From Phytohabitans rumicis (GTDB taxonomy: Bacteria; Actinomycetota; Actinomycetes; Mycobacteriales; Micromonosporaceae): a DNA stretch of 64,000 nucleotides. Under the pieces are notes generated by a model, which saw nothing but the letters and a program-made list of their open reading frames with translations, was not told where the DNA came from and did no database searches. This document shows, piece by piece, positions 40,475 through 51,580 of the stretch (the first letter of the stretch is position 1; each line of letters opens with the position of its first letter). The DNA lies in assembly GCF_011764445.1 (NCBI RefSeq), contig NZ_BLPG01000001.1:2914001-2978000 (forward strand). Reading direction: 5' to 3'. A program made the position numbers and the translations under genes.

Positions 40475-41330
40475 TGGCGTCGGTGGATGACCTGGCCGCG
40501 CGGTTCGCCCGGGTGGTGGACCTCGACGAGCTGGTGGCCGCGCTGGAGGCGGCCGGCATCAACGACCGCGCGGCGGCGCTGCGGTACGGCGTGCCCGACG
40601 TGTTCGCGCTCGGCGAGGCGGTGCTCGCCCGCCTGCACCAGCCGCCGGCGCACCCCCACGGCCGGCGCGGCGCCTCCGGCCGTGGCCGCTCCTGCTGGTG
40701 CCGGTGCTGGGGGCGCTGATCGTCGCGGGGCACCTCGACCGGGTCGGCTGGGCGCTGCCCGCCGGCGCGCTGCTGCTCGCCTGGGTGGCCGGCCGCGGAC
40801 GCCACTGGCTGGGGACCGCCCTGGCGGCGCTCCCGCAGGCCGCCGCGGCGGTGCTCGTCTGGCGAGCCGCTCCTGCCGCGGCGGTGCTCGTGCTGGGCGT
40901 ACCCCTGATTGTCCTTTTTGTGCGTTGGTACGCGGCGCGGGCCGCGACGGCGGCGGACACGCACGACGATGCCCGAGCGTTCCGGCGCGAGGTGCGTGAC
41001 CTGGCGACAGTGACCCTGGGGGCGCTGGCGCCGCCGCTCGTGGCCGGTGTGGCACTGGGCGGGGCGGCGTATCGGCTGCCGTACCGGCTGTCCGGGCATC
41101 CGGAGGCGCGGGCCCTGGTGCTCGGCCTGGCGGCGGGGCTGCTGCTGTGCGGGGTGCTGGCGCTGACCGCGCTGCTGATCGCGCGGGGGCGGCCGGTGGT
41201 GGCGGCCGCGGTGGCGCTGGGCGCGGCGCTGTCCGCCGTGTCGCCGGTGCTGGTGGTGGGGCTCGCGGTGACCTACCTGGTGGGCTTGATCCCGGCCGTG
41301 CACGCCGTCGTCGACCCCGACCGCTACTGA
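40471..41330 (+). CDS. Polytopic membrane protein coupled to the glycosyltransferase, apparent frameshift
   Basis: About 286 aa. An 80-residue soluble N-terminus (VDDLAARFARVVDLDELVAA, RAAALRYGVPDVFALGEAVL) is followed by at least six hydrophobic segments (LLLVPVLGALIVAG, LPAGALLLAWVAG, AAVLVLGVPLIVLFV, LVLGLAAGLLLCGVLALTAL, LSAVSPVLVVGLAVTYLVG). Family not recognised. The two parts are in different frames, breaking near 40670-40680 (CGCCTCC, one base short). The start overlaps the GT stop and the stop overlaps the next ATG (TGATG), so the three genes are coupled; it may export or anchor the sugar product. Confidence 0.7.
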
Positions 41331-41548
41331 TGGACCGGCTGGTCCGGGTGGACCTCGAGTGGGGCGAGCGGCCCCTCGCCGACGTGCTCGACGAGCTGGA
41401 ACGCCTGGCTGCGGCGGCGCCCGGCGGCGTACTCCTCGACCGGGTGCCGGACGGCGCGTGGGCGGCGGGCGCGGTAGCCCTGGCGGTGCGGGTAGCGCGG
41501 CGCTCCGGCTTCACCCCCGTGCTGGTGCAAGGAAGGGCACCCTGTTAA
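41330..41548 (+). CDS. Small hypothetical protein ending in a repeat
   Basis: 72 aa (MDRLVRVDLEWGERPLADVL start). Third gene of the coupled glycosyltransferase set. The last residues (QGRAPC) and the stop are encoded by palindromic repeat copy C, so the original C-terminus may have been replaced or the repeat recruited as the gene end. No family recognised. Confidence 0.5.
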   Translation: MDRLVRVDLEWGERPLADVLDELERLAAAAPGGVLLDRVPDGAWAAGAVALAVRVARRSGFTPVLVQGRAPC

Positions 41549-41606
41549 CGCTTTCTGCATAGCAAGGGCCCCCTGCTAACAGCTGTTAACAGGGGCCCTT
41601 GCTAAC
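41527..41606. repeat. Palindromic repeat family 1, copy C, extended
   Basis: The usual unit (GCAAGGAAGGGCACCCTGTT, loop AACGCTTTCTGCATAG, AGCAAGGGCCCCCTGCTAAC) is followed by an extra partial hairpin (GTTAACAGGGGCCCTTGCTAAC region), 80 bp in all. It lies between the convergent small gene and the MMPL gene and overlaps the former's stop. Confidence 0.8.
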
Positions 41607-41615
41607 GCACACAGG

Positions 41616-43814
41616 TCAACGCACGCTTACCAGTTCCGGCGTGGGCTCCTCGGCGGCGTGCTTCGCCTCGGGGCGCTCCCGCAGGAAGCGCGGCGCCCAC
41701 CAGTTCGCCTTGCCGAGCAACGTCATCACCGACGGCAGCACGACCGCCCGGATGATCGTCGCGTCGAGCAGGATCGCCGCGGCGAGCCCGATGCCGAGCT
41801 GCTTCATGTCGATCGTGCTCAGCGTGGCGAAGATGGAGAACACCGCCACCATCACGATCGCGGCGCTGGTGACCACGCCGGCCGAGCTGGTGATCCCGTA
41901 CGCCACCGCGTCCCGGTTGGACACGCCCCGGCGTACCGCTTCGCGGATCCGGCTGACCACGAAGACGTGGTAGTCCATGGACAGTCCGAAGAGGACCACG
42001 AAGAGGAATAGTGGCAACCAGGTCACGATCGAGCCCATCGACGTGAAGCCCAGCAGGCCCTCCGCCCATGTGCCCTGGAAGACCACCACCAGCAGGCCGT
42101 ACGACGCGGCGACGGACAGCAGGTTCAGCAGGATGGCGGTCAGCGCGATCACCACCGAGCGGAACGTCAGCAGCATCACCAGGAACGTCAGCACCAGCAC
42201 GAACGCCATCACCAGCGGCAGCTTCTTCTTGATGTGCGCGGCGTAGTCCACGCTGCCGGCCACGTCGCCGCCGACCGCGTACTCCACTCCGGACAGTCCA
42301 CGCATCGCCTCGGGCAGGTACTCCCCGCGCAGCTTCTCCAGCGACTGCCGGGCCTCGTCCGTACGGGTGTGGAACGGCGTGGCGACCTCCAGCGTGGTGA
42401 CCGTGCCGTCGGCGGACTGCTGGATCTCCGGCCCGTCCGCCTCGACGGGGGCGAAGAGCTTGTCACCGCCGGCCTTCTCGGCGAGCCCGGTAAGAGCCGC
42501 CTTGACCGAAGAAGCCTCGGAAGCCGGTGCCTCCACCGCGACGAAGTGCGTGGTGCCGGTGCTCGGGAACGCCGCGGTCAGCCGGTCGTACGCCTGCATG
42601 GCCGGGGTGGTGCGGGGCAGGTCCTCCATGCCCGGGAACTTCATCTTCATGCCGAACGCGGGCACCGCGAGCGCCAGCAGCAGGCCGACCGAGACGGCGA
42701 GGGCGATCCTCGGGTGGCGCAGCGCCGGGCGGAGCACGGCCGGCCAGAAGCGGGGCGCGCCGGAGCGGCGGGCCTGCAGGCGCCAGATCAGCGGCACCCG
42801 CGGCCGGTCGACCCACCGGCCCAGCTTGGCCAGCAGCGCCGGCAGCACGGTCAGCGAGCCGATCACCGCGACCGCGACCACCAGGATCGAGCCCACGGCC
42901 AGCGAGGAGAACACCACGTCGGTGGCCAGGAAAAGGCCGGCCATCGCGATCATCACGGCGATGCCGGAGACCACGACCGCGTGCCCGGAGGTCTCCGCGG
43001 CGATCTCCACCGCGTCCAGGTGGCTCTTGCCCTTGGCCCGTTCCTCGCGTTCGCGCCGGACGTAGAAGAGCGAGTAGTCCACGCCGACCGCGAGACCGAT
43101 CAGCAGGATCACGCTGTTGGTCGTGTCGGTCGACGGCAGCACGTGCGAGGCCAGTGTGGACAGACCCATCGCCGCGAACACCGACGACATGGCCAGCAGC
43201 AGGGGTACGCCGGCGGCGATGAGCGCACCGAACGCGACGATCAGGATGAGCAGCGTGACCGGGAGGCTCAGCAGTTCGGCCCGCTTGAAGTCCTCGCCGA
43301 GCGTGTCGTCCAGCGCCTTGCCGATCGACGGCCCGCCGACCTCCTCGACGCGTACCCCAGGGTGGTCCTTCTGCACGGCGGAAGTGGTGTCCTGCAAGGG
43401 TTGCAGCCGGTCCGACGCGGTGTCCGGGTCGCCGGCCATGGTGATCGCGACCAGCAGCGCCGAGCCGTCGTGGGCCGGGATCGGGTCAGCCACGCTCGCC
43501 ACTCCCGCGGTGGCCTTCATCCGCGTGATCGCGTCGGCCGCCGCCGCGTCCGCCGCCGCCCGGTCCAGCTGTCCACTAGGGGCGGTGATGAGGATGTTCT
43601 CCACCGCCGGGTTGTCGAAGTCGCCGTGGATCTCGATCACCGAGGCGCGGCCCGCTTCGCCGATCGCCTCGTCCTCGTCGGTGGCCTCGTTCAGGCCGGC
43701 CGCGTTGCCGCCGACGAAGCACACCGCCACGAACACCACCCAGAGCGCGATGGCGCGCCACGGGTGTTCCGCGCTCCACCGCGCGACCCGTACCGTCATC
43801 GGTCGCTTGCCCAT
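41616..43814 (-). CDS. MMPL/RND-family membrane transporter
   Basis: 732 aa with about 12 membrane segments in two halves and large external loops after segments 1 and 7. Each half carries the proton-relay Asp-Tyr pair: [17 protein letters not shown] (D246) and [18 protein letters not shown]. The family exports lipids, siderophores or drugs using proton motive force; substrate unknown. ATG 43814 has GGGGGAG seven bases upstream. It overlaps the frame assigned to mutM, but the true mutM stop is probably earlier. Confidence 0.94.
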   Translation of the reverse strand: MGKRPMTVRVARWSAEHPWRAIALWVVFVAVCFVGGNAAGLNEATDEDEAIGEAGRASVIEIHGDFDNPAVENILITAPSGQLDRAAADAAAADAITRMKATAGVASVADPIPAHDGSALLVAITMAGDPDTASDRLQPLQDTTSAVQKDHPGVRVEEVGGPSIGKALDDTLGEDFKRAELLSLPVTLLILIVAFGALIAAGVPLLLAMSSVFAAMGLSTLASHVLPSTDTTNSVILLIGLAVGVDYSLFYVRREREERAKGKSHLDAVEIAAETSGHAVVVSGIAVMIAMAGLFLATDVVFSSLAVGSILVVAVAVIGSLTVLPALLAKLGRWVDRPRVPLIWRLQARRSGAPRFWPAVLRPALRHPRIALAVSVGLLLALAVPAFGMKMKFPGMEDLPRTTPAMQAYDRLTAAFPSTGTTHFVAVEAPASEASSVKAALTGLAEKAGGDKLFAPVEADGPEIQQSADGTVTTLEVATPFHTRTDEARQSLEKLRGEYLPEAMRGLSGVEYAVGGDVAGSVDYAAHIKKKLPLVMAFVLVLTFLVMLLTFRSVVIALTAILLNLLSVAASYGLLVVVFQGTWAEGLLGFTSMGSIVTWLPLFLFVVLFGLSMDYHVFVVSRIREAVRRGVSNRDAVAYGITSSAGVVTSAAIVMVAVFSIFATLSTIDMKQLGIGLAAAILLDATIIRAVVLPSVMTLLGKANWWAPRFLRERPEAKHAAEEPTPELVSVR

Positions 43815-44776
43815 CGCGGGCTCCCCCTTAGCGTCAAGTCTCTGTTGTCAGGCTCTGACGCTAGGGAGTCATCCGTCGAACTACATCCGGGACGGCCCCG
43901 CCCCACCCCGGATCTCGATGCGGGGGAAATACCCCTACGCGGGCGTGGCTGGCACCGGGGACAGGAGAAGGAGGAGCGGTTCATGAACGGCTCGCGCCGC
44001 ATCGGGGTGCCGCACCGCGGGCAGGGCTCCCCCTCCCGCCCGTACGCGTTGAGCGAGCGGTCGAAGTAGCCGCTCTCGCCGTTCACGTTGACGTAGAGCG
44101 CGTCGAAGCTCGTGCCGCCCGCGACCAGCGCCTCGGACAGGACGTCGCGGACGTGCCCGAGCAGCCGGCCCACGGCCGGCTTGGTCAGCGCGTCGGTGGC
44201 CCGCGCCCAGTGCAGCTGGGCCCGCCAGAGCGCCTCGTCGGCGTAGATGTTGCCCACCCCGGAGATCAGGGTCTGGTCCAGGAGGGCCCGCTTGACCTCG
44301 GTGCGCTTGCGGCGCAGCGCCGCCACGAACTCCGCGTCGGAAAACAGCGGATCCATCGGGTCCCGGGCGATATGGGCGATCTCCGCGGGCAGTTCGGCGC
44401 CCCCTTCCGAGTACGACAGGCCGCCGAACGTGCGCTGGTCCACGAAGCGCAGCTGCGGCCCGCCGTCGTCGAACGTGAACCGGACCCGCAGGTGCGCCTC
44501 GTCCGCCACGGTCGCCGGCTGCATCAGCAGCTGCCCCGACATGCCCAGGTGGCCCAGGACGGCGTCGCCCGAGTCGAGCGGCAGCCACAGGTACTTGCCG
44601 CGCCGGCACACGTCGACGACCATCCGCCCGGCCAGCGCGTCCGCGAAGTGGTCCGCGCCGAGCAGATGCCGGCGTACGGCCCGCGGGTGGCGCACCTCGA
44701 CGGACGCGATCCGGCGGCCGGCCACCCACTTGGCCAGCCCTTGCCGGACCGTCTCCACCTCGGGCAGCTCAGGCAT
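43796..44776 (-). CDS. mutM: Formamidopyrimidine-DNA glycosylase, C-terminus doubtful
   Basis: Removes 8-oxoguanine and other oxidised bases. [10 protein letters not shown] gives the catalytic Pro2-Glu3, and the beta-elimination lysine is in [11 protein letters not shown]. The helix-two-turn-helix is followed by a zinc finger [20 protein letters not shown] then CPRC. The normal protein ends just after the finger (QPRPR/A). Here a 40-residue tail of no family character runs on over the MMPL start. One added C in the CGCCCGCG stretch near 43941 would stop at TAG 43935-43937, giving 280 aa. Overlaps rnc by 8 bp. Confidence 0.93.
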   Translation of the reverse strand: MPELPEVETVRQGLAKWVAGRRIASVEVRHPRAVRRHLLGADHFADALAGRMVVDVCRRGKYLWLPLDSGDAVLGHLGMSGQLLMQPATVADEAHLRVRFTFDDGGPQLRFVDQRTFGGLSYSEGGAELPAEIAHIARDPMDPLFSDAEFVAALRRKRTEVKRALLDQTLISGVGNIYADEALWRAQLHWARATDALTKPAVGRLLGHVRDVLSEALVAGGTSFDALYVNVNGESGYFDRSLNAYGREGEPCPRCGTPMRREPFMNRSSFSCPRCQPRPRRGISPASRSGVGRGRPGCSSTDDSLASEPDNRDLTLRGSPRWASDR

Positions 44777-45515
44777 CGTCCGCCCCGGTCTCCACCACGG
44801 ACGGCTCGCCGAACTTCGCGGACAGCGTCCGGTACGCCGCCTCCGCCGCCCGCTGCTCCGCCTCCTTCTTGCTGCGGCCCTCCGCGCCGCCGTACCGGTC
44901 GCCGGCCACCACCACCCAGGCAGTGAACGTCTTGGCGTGGTCGGGACCGGCCTCGTCGATGCGGTACTCGGGCACCCCGAGCCCGAGCGACGCGGTCAGC
45001 TCCTGCAGGCTCGTCTTCCAGTCCAGCCCGGCGCCCCGGCCGGCCGACTCGATCATCAGGGGATCGAACAGCCGGTGGATCACCTCGGCGGCGATGTCCA
45101 GGCCGTACTGGAGGTAGATCGCCCCCAGCAGCGCCTCCAGCGTGTCCGCGAGGATGCTCGCCTTGTCCCGCCCGCCGGTGGTCTCCTCGCCCTTGCCGAG
45201 CAGCAGGTACGGCCCGAGCCCGTGCGGGCCCAGCCCGCGCGCCACGTCGGCCAGCGCCCGCATGTTGACCACGCTGGCGCGCAGCTTGGCGAGCTGCCCC
45301 TCGGGCAGGTCGGGGTGGTTGTGGAAGAGCGCCGTCGTGATCACCACGCCGAGCACCGAGTCGCCGAGGAACTCCAACCGCTCGTTGGTGGGCAGCCCGC
45401 CGTTCTCGTACGCGAAGGACCGGTGCGTCAGCGCCCGCTCCAGCAGCTCGGCGTCGACGGCGACGCCGAAGGCCCCCTCCAGATGCACGGCCGGCGGCCG
45501 CTTGCGCTTATCCAT
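44769..45515 (-). CDS. rnc: Ribonuclease III
   Basis: 248 aa. The RNase III signature [20 protein letters not shown] with catalytic Asp/Glu is followed by [14 protein letters not shown] (second metal-binding acidic pair) and a C-terminal double-stranded RNA-binding domain ([15 protein letters not shown] ... [19 protein letters not shown]). Processes rRNA precursors and structured mRNAs. Overlaps plsX and mutM by 8 bp each, in the conserved plsX-rnc-mutM order. Confidence 0.97.
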   Translation of the reverse strand: MDKRKRPPAVHLEGAFGVAVDAELLERALTHRSFAYENGGLPTNERLEFLGDSVLGVVITTALFHNHPDLPEGQLAKLRASVVNMRALADVARGLGPHGLGPYLLLGKGEETTGGRDKASILADTLEALLGAIYLQYGLDIAAEVIHRLFDPLMIESAGRGAGLDWKTSLQELTASLGLGVPEYRIDEAGPDHAKTFTAWVVVAGDRYGGAEGRSKKEAEQRAAEAAYRTLSAKFGEPSVVETGADDA

Positions 45516-46467
45516 GACTCACCCCTAACAAAGTGGCGATCTCGGTAGCCGCGGCGCGGCGGTGAAGCTGGGCGGCGAGGGCGATGCCGGAGGCGACGTC
45601 CGCGCCGGTGGCGGCGCCGTGGCACACGACCACGACACCGCCGACACCGATCAGGGCCGCGGCGCGCGGCGGCGCCCCGGCCGGGTCACCGATCATCTGG
45701 TACGCGCCTTCGATGCCCTTGAGCAGCACGTTTCCGGTGAACCCATCGGTGACTATCACATCTGCCCGCTCGCCGGAGGAGGCTTCGTAGCCCTCGACGA
45801 GGCCGGCGTACCGGGCCTCGCAGGGCAGCTCCTGCGCCGCGATGTACGGGTCGGCGGCGCGGCGGGCCCGGTCTCCCTTGCCCGGCTCGGTGCCGATCGA
45901 CAGCAGCCCGACCCGGGGAGACTTCACGTGGTGGACGGTGGCGGCGTACGCGGCTCCGATGGCGGCGTGGCGTGCCAGGGTGCCCGGCCGGGCCTCGACG
46001 GAGGCGCCCACGTCGAGCAGGACGACCGGCCCGGCGACGGCCGGCAGGGTGGCGACGAGCGCCGGACGGCGTACCCCCGGCCAGCGGCCAAGCCCGAGCA
46101 CGGCGGCGGTGACCGTGGCGCCGCTGGCCCCGGCCGAGACGAGCGCGTCGGCGCTCCCCTCCGCGACGGCCGCGACGACCGCACGGACGGTGGTGTCGGC
46201 GCGTTTCGCCTTCGCGGCGGCGTCGGCCATGCCAACAGCGGACCGGACCGGGCGGATGGTGACCCGGGCATGCGCCGCTAGCTCGTCGTCCACCACCTCG
46301 GGTGGACCGACGAGCAGCAGGTGAAGGTCGGGATCGGCTTCGCAGGCCCGCAGAGCGCCGTCAACCACGACGGCGGGTGCCCCGTCCCCGCCGAGGAGGT
46401 CAACGGCGATCCGCGCGATTTCCGGCTCAGAGGCCGGTGCTGCCCGACCCGACGTCGGGCGAGTCAC
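45508..46467 (-). CDS. plsX: Phosphate acyltransferase PlsX
   Basis: 319 aa from GTG 46467 (in-frame codons continue to 46518 but overlap rpmF). [20 protein letters not shown] is the family N-terminus; [42 protein letters not shown] and [19 protein letters not shown] follow. It makes acyl-phosphate from acyl-ACP for phospholipid synthesis. It follows rpmF by 13 bp, a conserved pairing. Confidence 0.92.
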   Translation of the reverse strand: MTRPTSGRAAPASEPEIARIAVDLLGGDGAPAVVVDGALRACEADPDLHLLLVGPPEVVDDELAAHARVTIRPVRSAVGMADAAAKAKRADTTVRAVVAAVAEGSADALVSAGASGATVTAAVLGLGRWPGVRRPALVATLPAVAGPVVLLDVGASVEARPGTLARHAAIGAAYAATVHHVKSPRVGLLSIGTEPGKGDRARRAADPYIAAQELPCEARYAGLVEGYEASSGERADVIVTDGFTGNVLLKGIEGAYQMIGDPAGAPPRAAALIGVGGVVVVCHGAATGADVASGIALAAQLHRRAAATEIATLLGVSHG

Positions 46468-46480
46468 GCGCGACCTAGAA

Positions 46481-46654
46481 TCAGACCTCGATGACCTGGC
46501 GACCGTTGTAAGTGCCACAGACGGTGCAGGCCGCGTGGGGCAGCTTCGGCGACCGGCACTGCGGGCACGCCACGGTCGCGACCGCGGTGGCCTTCCAGTT
46601 CGCCCGGCGCGACCGGGTGTTGCTGCGCGACATCTTGCGCTTGGGAACCGCCAC
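46481..46654 (-). CDS. rpmF: 50S ribosomal protein L32
   Basis: 57 aa from GTG 46654 (MAVPKRKMSRSNTRSRRANW). Zinc ribbon CPQC and CTVC are intact, so this is the zinc-binding form. The ribosome site GAGGAG overlaps the stop of the upstream DUF177 gene, giving coupled translation. Confidence 0.97.
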   Translation of the reverse strand: MAVPKRKMSRSNTRSRRANWKATAVATVACPQCRSPKLPHAACTVCGTYNGRQVIEV

Positions 46655-46659
46655 GGTTC

Positions 46660-47223
46660 TTACTCCTCTTTCCGACTCAGTTGCGTCAGGGCCGCCCACC
46701 GGGGGTCGACCTGCTGGTGGCTGTGGTCAGCCGGCAGCTCGTCCCAGGGCATCCCGCACTCGGTACACAGCCCGGGACAGTCGTCTCGGCACAGCGGGTT
46801 GGTCGGCAGCGCGAGCACCACCGCGTCCCGCAGCACCGGCTCCAGGTCGATCAGGTCGCCCTGTAGCCGGCCCACCTCGTCCTCGTCGGTCGTCTCGTCC
46901 GTGGCGCTGTGCTCATACGCGTACAGCTCCTGGATCGTGACGGCCACCGAGTCGCTGATCGGGCGCAGGCACCGCCCGCACTCACCCGTCACGGGTCCGG
47001 TCACGGACCCGGAGACGAGCACGCCCTCCGACACCGACTCCATCCTCAGCTCGAGAACGAGGTCGGCGCCTTCCGGCACCCCGATCAGCTCCAGTCCGAG
47101 GTCCGCCGGCGCCGGCGCCACCCGACTGACCGTACGCATCGCACCAGGCCGGCGCGGCAGCTCCCTCGTGTCGAGGACCAGCGGCGACCTGGGGTTGAGG
47201 TGGGTCTGCGAATGATTGGGCAT
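46660..47223 (-). CDS. DUF177/YceD-family protein
   Basis: 187 aa from ATG 47223. SPLVLDTRELPRRPGAMRTV start, then VSGSVTGPVTGECGRCLRPI and a cysteine pair region CRDDCPGLCTECGMPW, typical of YceD proteins, which are linked genetically to rpmF and to 23S rRNA accumulation. The reading frame upstream of the ATG is repeat-derived and excluded. It corresponds in position to Rv2926c (from memory). Confidence 0.93.
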   Translation of the reverse strand: MPNHSQTHLNPRSPLVLDTRELPRRPGAMRTVSRVAPAPADLGLELIGVPEGADLVLELRMESVSEGVLVSGSVTGPVTGECGRCLRPISDSVAVTIQELYAYEHSATDETTDEDEVGRLQGDLIDLEPVLRDAVVLALPTNPLCRDDCPGLCTECGMPWDELPADHSHQQVDPRWAALTQLSRKEE

Positions 47224-47360
47224 CGTAAGACTCCGGCCTGGTAGAGGCCGACGGTCTAGGTTACCCGACCGTCCCCCTTCCGCCTCCCCACCCCTCACCG
47301 CCGATCGCGGCTCGCCCGCAGCTCCGCCCGCCGCGGCCCCCGCCCGCCGCGGCGGGCGCC

Positions 47361-47464
47361 GTCGATCAAGGGCTTTCCCGTCGATCAAGGGCATATGGTC
47401 GCGCTTTGATCTCCAAACCACGACCATATGCCCTTGATCGACGCAAAAGTCCTTGATCGACGCG
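47361..47464. repeat. Nested inverted repeat family 2, copy 3
   Basis: Inner arms of 23 bp (core GATCAAGGGCATATGGTCG) pair perfectly around CGCTTTGATCTCCAAACCA-type loop sequence. Outer arms GTCGATCAAGGGCTTT and AAAAGTCCTTGATCGACG flank. It lies between DUF177 and the SepIVA-like gene; the remainder of that gap (47224-47509) shows no gene. Confidence 0.88.
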
Positions 47465-47509
47465 CCGCCGAGCCCGGCGGCGCCGAGAGCGACGAGCGCG
47501 ACGAGAGCG

Positions 47510-48012
47510 TCAGAACGGGAGTGGGCGCTCGTTCTCCTCGCCGACGAAGGTGCCGATCTCCCGGAGCGCGTGCATCTTGTCCCGGCCCCGCTCGATCGAC
47601 GCCAACGCCCTGGTCAGGAACTGCTCGAAGTTGGCCAGCGCGGTGTCCACGTAGTCGTCGACCTCTTCGCGGAGCCGCTGCGCCTCGGCCCGCGCCTCCC
47701 CGATGATCCGCGCACCCTCGTGCTCGGCGGAGACAGTGATTTCGTTCACGGAGACGAGCCGCGCGTGCTCGGCCTCCCCTCGCTGATGATCCGCTCGGCT
47801 TCCCGCTTGCCGGCGTCGATGATCTTGTCGCGCTCGTCGAGGAGCGCCGTGGCCCGGCGCAGCTCGCTGGGCAACTCGGCGCGGAGCTGGTCAAGAGCGC
47901 CGATCATCTCGCCGCGGTCCACCATGCAGTTGGTACGCGACATCGGGACCGAACGAGCGGCCTCCAGAATGGCGATGATCTCGTCGATGCGGTCGAGCGG
48001 GTCCACCGGCAC
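47510..48012 (-). CDS. DivIVA-like septation protein (SepIVA type), apparent frameshift
   Basis: About 167 aa after correction. DPLDRIDEIIAILEAARSVP gives a short N-terminal region, followed by a nearly continuous coiled coil (ALDQLRAELPSELRRATALL ... EHEGARIIGEARAEAQRLRE). The two halves are in different frames, breaking at CCCC 47776-47779: IISEG should continue EAEHARLVSVNEITV. The position next to DUF177-rnc matches Rv2927c (SepIVA, a division-associated DivIVA-like protein), from memory. Likely a cytosolic scaffold of septum or tip growth. Confidence 0.82.
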
Positions 48013-48117
48013 CTCACCCCTGTCGTTCTACAGCCGACCACCCAATGATGCGGCCGGGAGATGCGAAGTGTCCCTACCCACCCTCACGCGGCGCGTCGCC
48101 CATTGTGAAGCATGGGC

Positions 48118-49163
<1,046 letters not shown>

Positions 49164-49363
49164 CTACGCCACGCGGCGCGCTCGTCACATCCGTCACTCC
49201 GCTACACACAGGCATCGGCCGAACGCTGGATGCGGATCGAACGTCAAGAATTGGTAACGGGATGCTTAGTTGGCCCTCAAGTCCTATGTGGCTGTTCGGG
49301 AACCGCTAAGGTCGTGCGCGCCGCGCAAGATGACCTTCATCGCACAAGCTTTACACCCGAAAG

Positions 49364-49402
49364 CGGCCCGCGACGACTCCCCCGGTCGTCGCGGGCCGCA
49401 CC
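49364..49402 (-). terminator. Terminator after recG
   Basis: On the minus strand GCGGCCCGCGACGAC pairs with GTCGTCGCGGGCCGC around a CGGGGGA loop, followed by TTTCGGG. 15-bp perfect stem immediately after the recG stop. Confidence 0.85.
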
Positions 49403-49406
49403 CGCT

Positions 49407-51580
49407 TCAGCCTTTCTCCAGGTACTCCGCGCGCTCCTCGTCGACCAGCGCCGCCACGGACGCCGCCAGCGCCGGGTGCCGCTCGAGCTCGGGATCCTCC
49501 TCGATGAGGGAGATCGCCTCCAGCCGCGCCTCGCCGATGAGCTTGGTGTCGCGCAGGAGCGACAGCAGCCGCAGGTGCGAGCGCCGGCCGGACTGCGTGG
49601 CGCCCAGCACGTCGCCCTCGCGCCGCTGCTCCAGGTCGATCTCGGCCAGCCGGAACCCGTCGGTCGTCGACGCCACCGCGTCCAACCGTTCACGCGCGGG
49701 TGACTCGGCCACCGCCTCGCTCACCAGCAGGCACAGCCCGGCCGCCGAACCCCGGCCCACCCGCCCGCGGAGCTGGTGCAGCTGCGACACGCCGAACCGC
49801 TCGGCGTCGAGCACCACCATGACCGTGGCGTTGGGCACGTTGACGCCCACCTCGACCACCGTGGTGGCGATCAGCACATCGATCTTGCCGGCGGCGAAGG
49901 ACCGCATCACCGCGTCCTTCTCGTCCGCCGGCAGCCGCCCGTGCAGCACCCCGAGCCGCAGCCCGTGCAGCGGGCCGTCGGACAGCAGCGGCGCCACGTC
50001 CAGCACGGCCAGCGGCGGGCGCCGGCCCCCGTTGTCCGACTCGGGCGGGGCGTCCTCATCGGACGATGCGTCGCCGATCCGCGGGCACACCACGTACGCC
50101 TGGTGGCCGGCCGCCACCTCCTCGCGGATCCGCTGCCACGCCCGGTCGAGGTAGGCCGGCTTTTCCGCGGCCGGCACGACGTGGGAGGCGATCGGCGACC
50201 GTCCGCGCGGCAACTCGGACAGCGTGGAGGTCTCCAGATCGCCGTACACGGTCATGGCCACCGTGCGCGGGATCGGCGTGGCCGTCATGACCAGGACGTG
50301 CGGCGGCTGCTCGGCCTTTGCCCGCAGCGCGTCGCGCTGCTCCACGCCGAACCGGTGCTGCTCGTCGACCACCACGAGCCCCAGATCGGCGAAGTCGACG
50401 CCCTCGTAGAGCAGCGCGTGCGTACCCACGATGATGCCGGAGTCGCCGGCGGCGATCTCCTCCAGCGCGCGCCGCCGGGCCGCGGCCCCGAGCGACCCGG
50501 TGACCAGCGTCACGCGGGTGGCGCCGTCGGCCGAGTCCAGCTCGCCGGCGCGACCGAGCGGGCCGAGCAGCTCGGCGATCCCGCGGTAGTGCTGCGCGGC
50601 CAGGACCTCCGTGGGTGCCAGCATCGCCGCCTGCCCGCCGGCGTCCACCACCTGCAGCATCGCCCGCACCGCGACCAGCGTCTTGCCCGAGCCCACCTCG
50701 CCCTGCAACAGCCGGTGCATCGGGTGCGCTCCGGACAGATCCGCGGAAATCTCGTCGCCGACCGCCTGCTGCCCGCCGGTCAGCTCATAAGGCAGGGCGG
50801 CGTCGAACGCCGCCAACAGGCCGGCCGACAGGCGTGGTCGCGGTTTCGCCGGCCACGACGCGGCGCGGTGCTTGCGCTGCACAAGCGTCAGCTGTACGGC
50901 GAAAGCCTCGTCCCATTTCAACCGGTGGCGCGCCCGGAAGAGCTCCTCTTTGGTCGACGGCCGGTGGATCTCCCGCAGCGCCCCGGCGAGCCCCACCAGG
51001 TTGCGTTCGGCCCGGACCGTGCCCGGCAGCGGGTCTTCCGGCGGCTCGAACGCGTCGAGCACGACCCGCACGCACCGGGCGATCGTCCACGTCGGGAGCT
51101 TCGCCGCGGCGGGGTAGACCGGGATCAGCGCCCCGGCGAACTCCTCGATCTCCTCGGACGCCTCGCCCTCGTCGGCCAGCAGGACGTACTCGGCGCCGTT
51201 GAGCTGGCGCTTGCCCCGAAACTCGGTGACCTTTCCGGCGAACAGCCCCACCGGCCGGGGCGCAGCTCGCGCTCGCGCCACACCTGCCGCCGCCCGAAGT
51301 ACGTGAGGCCCAGCACGCCGCCCGCGCCGTCGCTCACGGTCACCTCGAGCATCTCGTCGGTGCCGCCCTTCATCTTGCGCCGGTTGGTGGCGAGCACCTG
51401 GGCGAGGACGGTCACCTGCTCGCCCACCTCGAGGGTGCGGATGTCGGTGTGCTCGCCGCGCTCGTCGTACCGCCGCGGGAAGTGGTAGAGCAGGTCCCCG
51501 GCCGTGTGCAGGTCGAGGTGGGTGGCCAGCGCCTTGGCCGTCTTGTCGCCGAGGAACTTCTTCAGCGGTGTGTCCATCAT
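49407..51580 (-). CDS. recG: ATP-dependent DNA helicase RecG, apparent frameshift
   Basis: Branch-migration helicase for stalled forks. About 724 aa from ATG 51580. The wedge OB domain (EVGEQVTVLAQVLATNRRKM ... GLTYFGRRQVWRERELRPG) is followed by helicase motifs: MHRLLQGEVGSGKTLVAVRA, GTHALLYEGVDFADLG, VVDEQHRFGVEQR, VMTATPIPRT, and QLHQLRGRVGRGSAAG. The first 110 residues are in a separate frame; the break is at CC 51251-51252 (RPGRVGLFAGK expected). The ATGA start overlaps the DAK gene stop. Confidence 0.94.
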
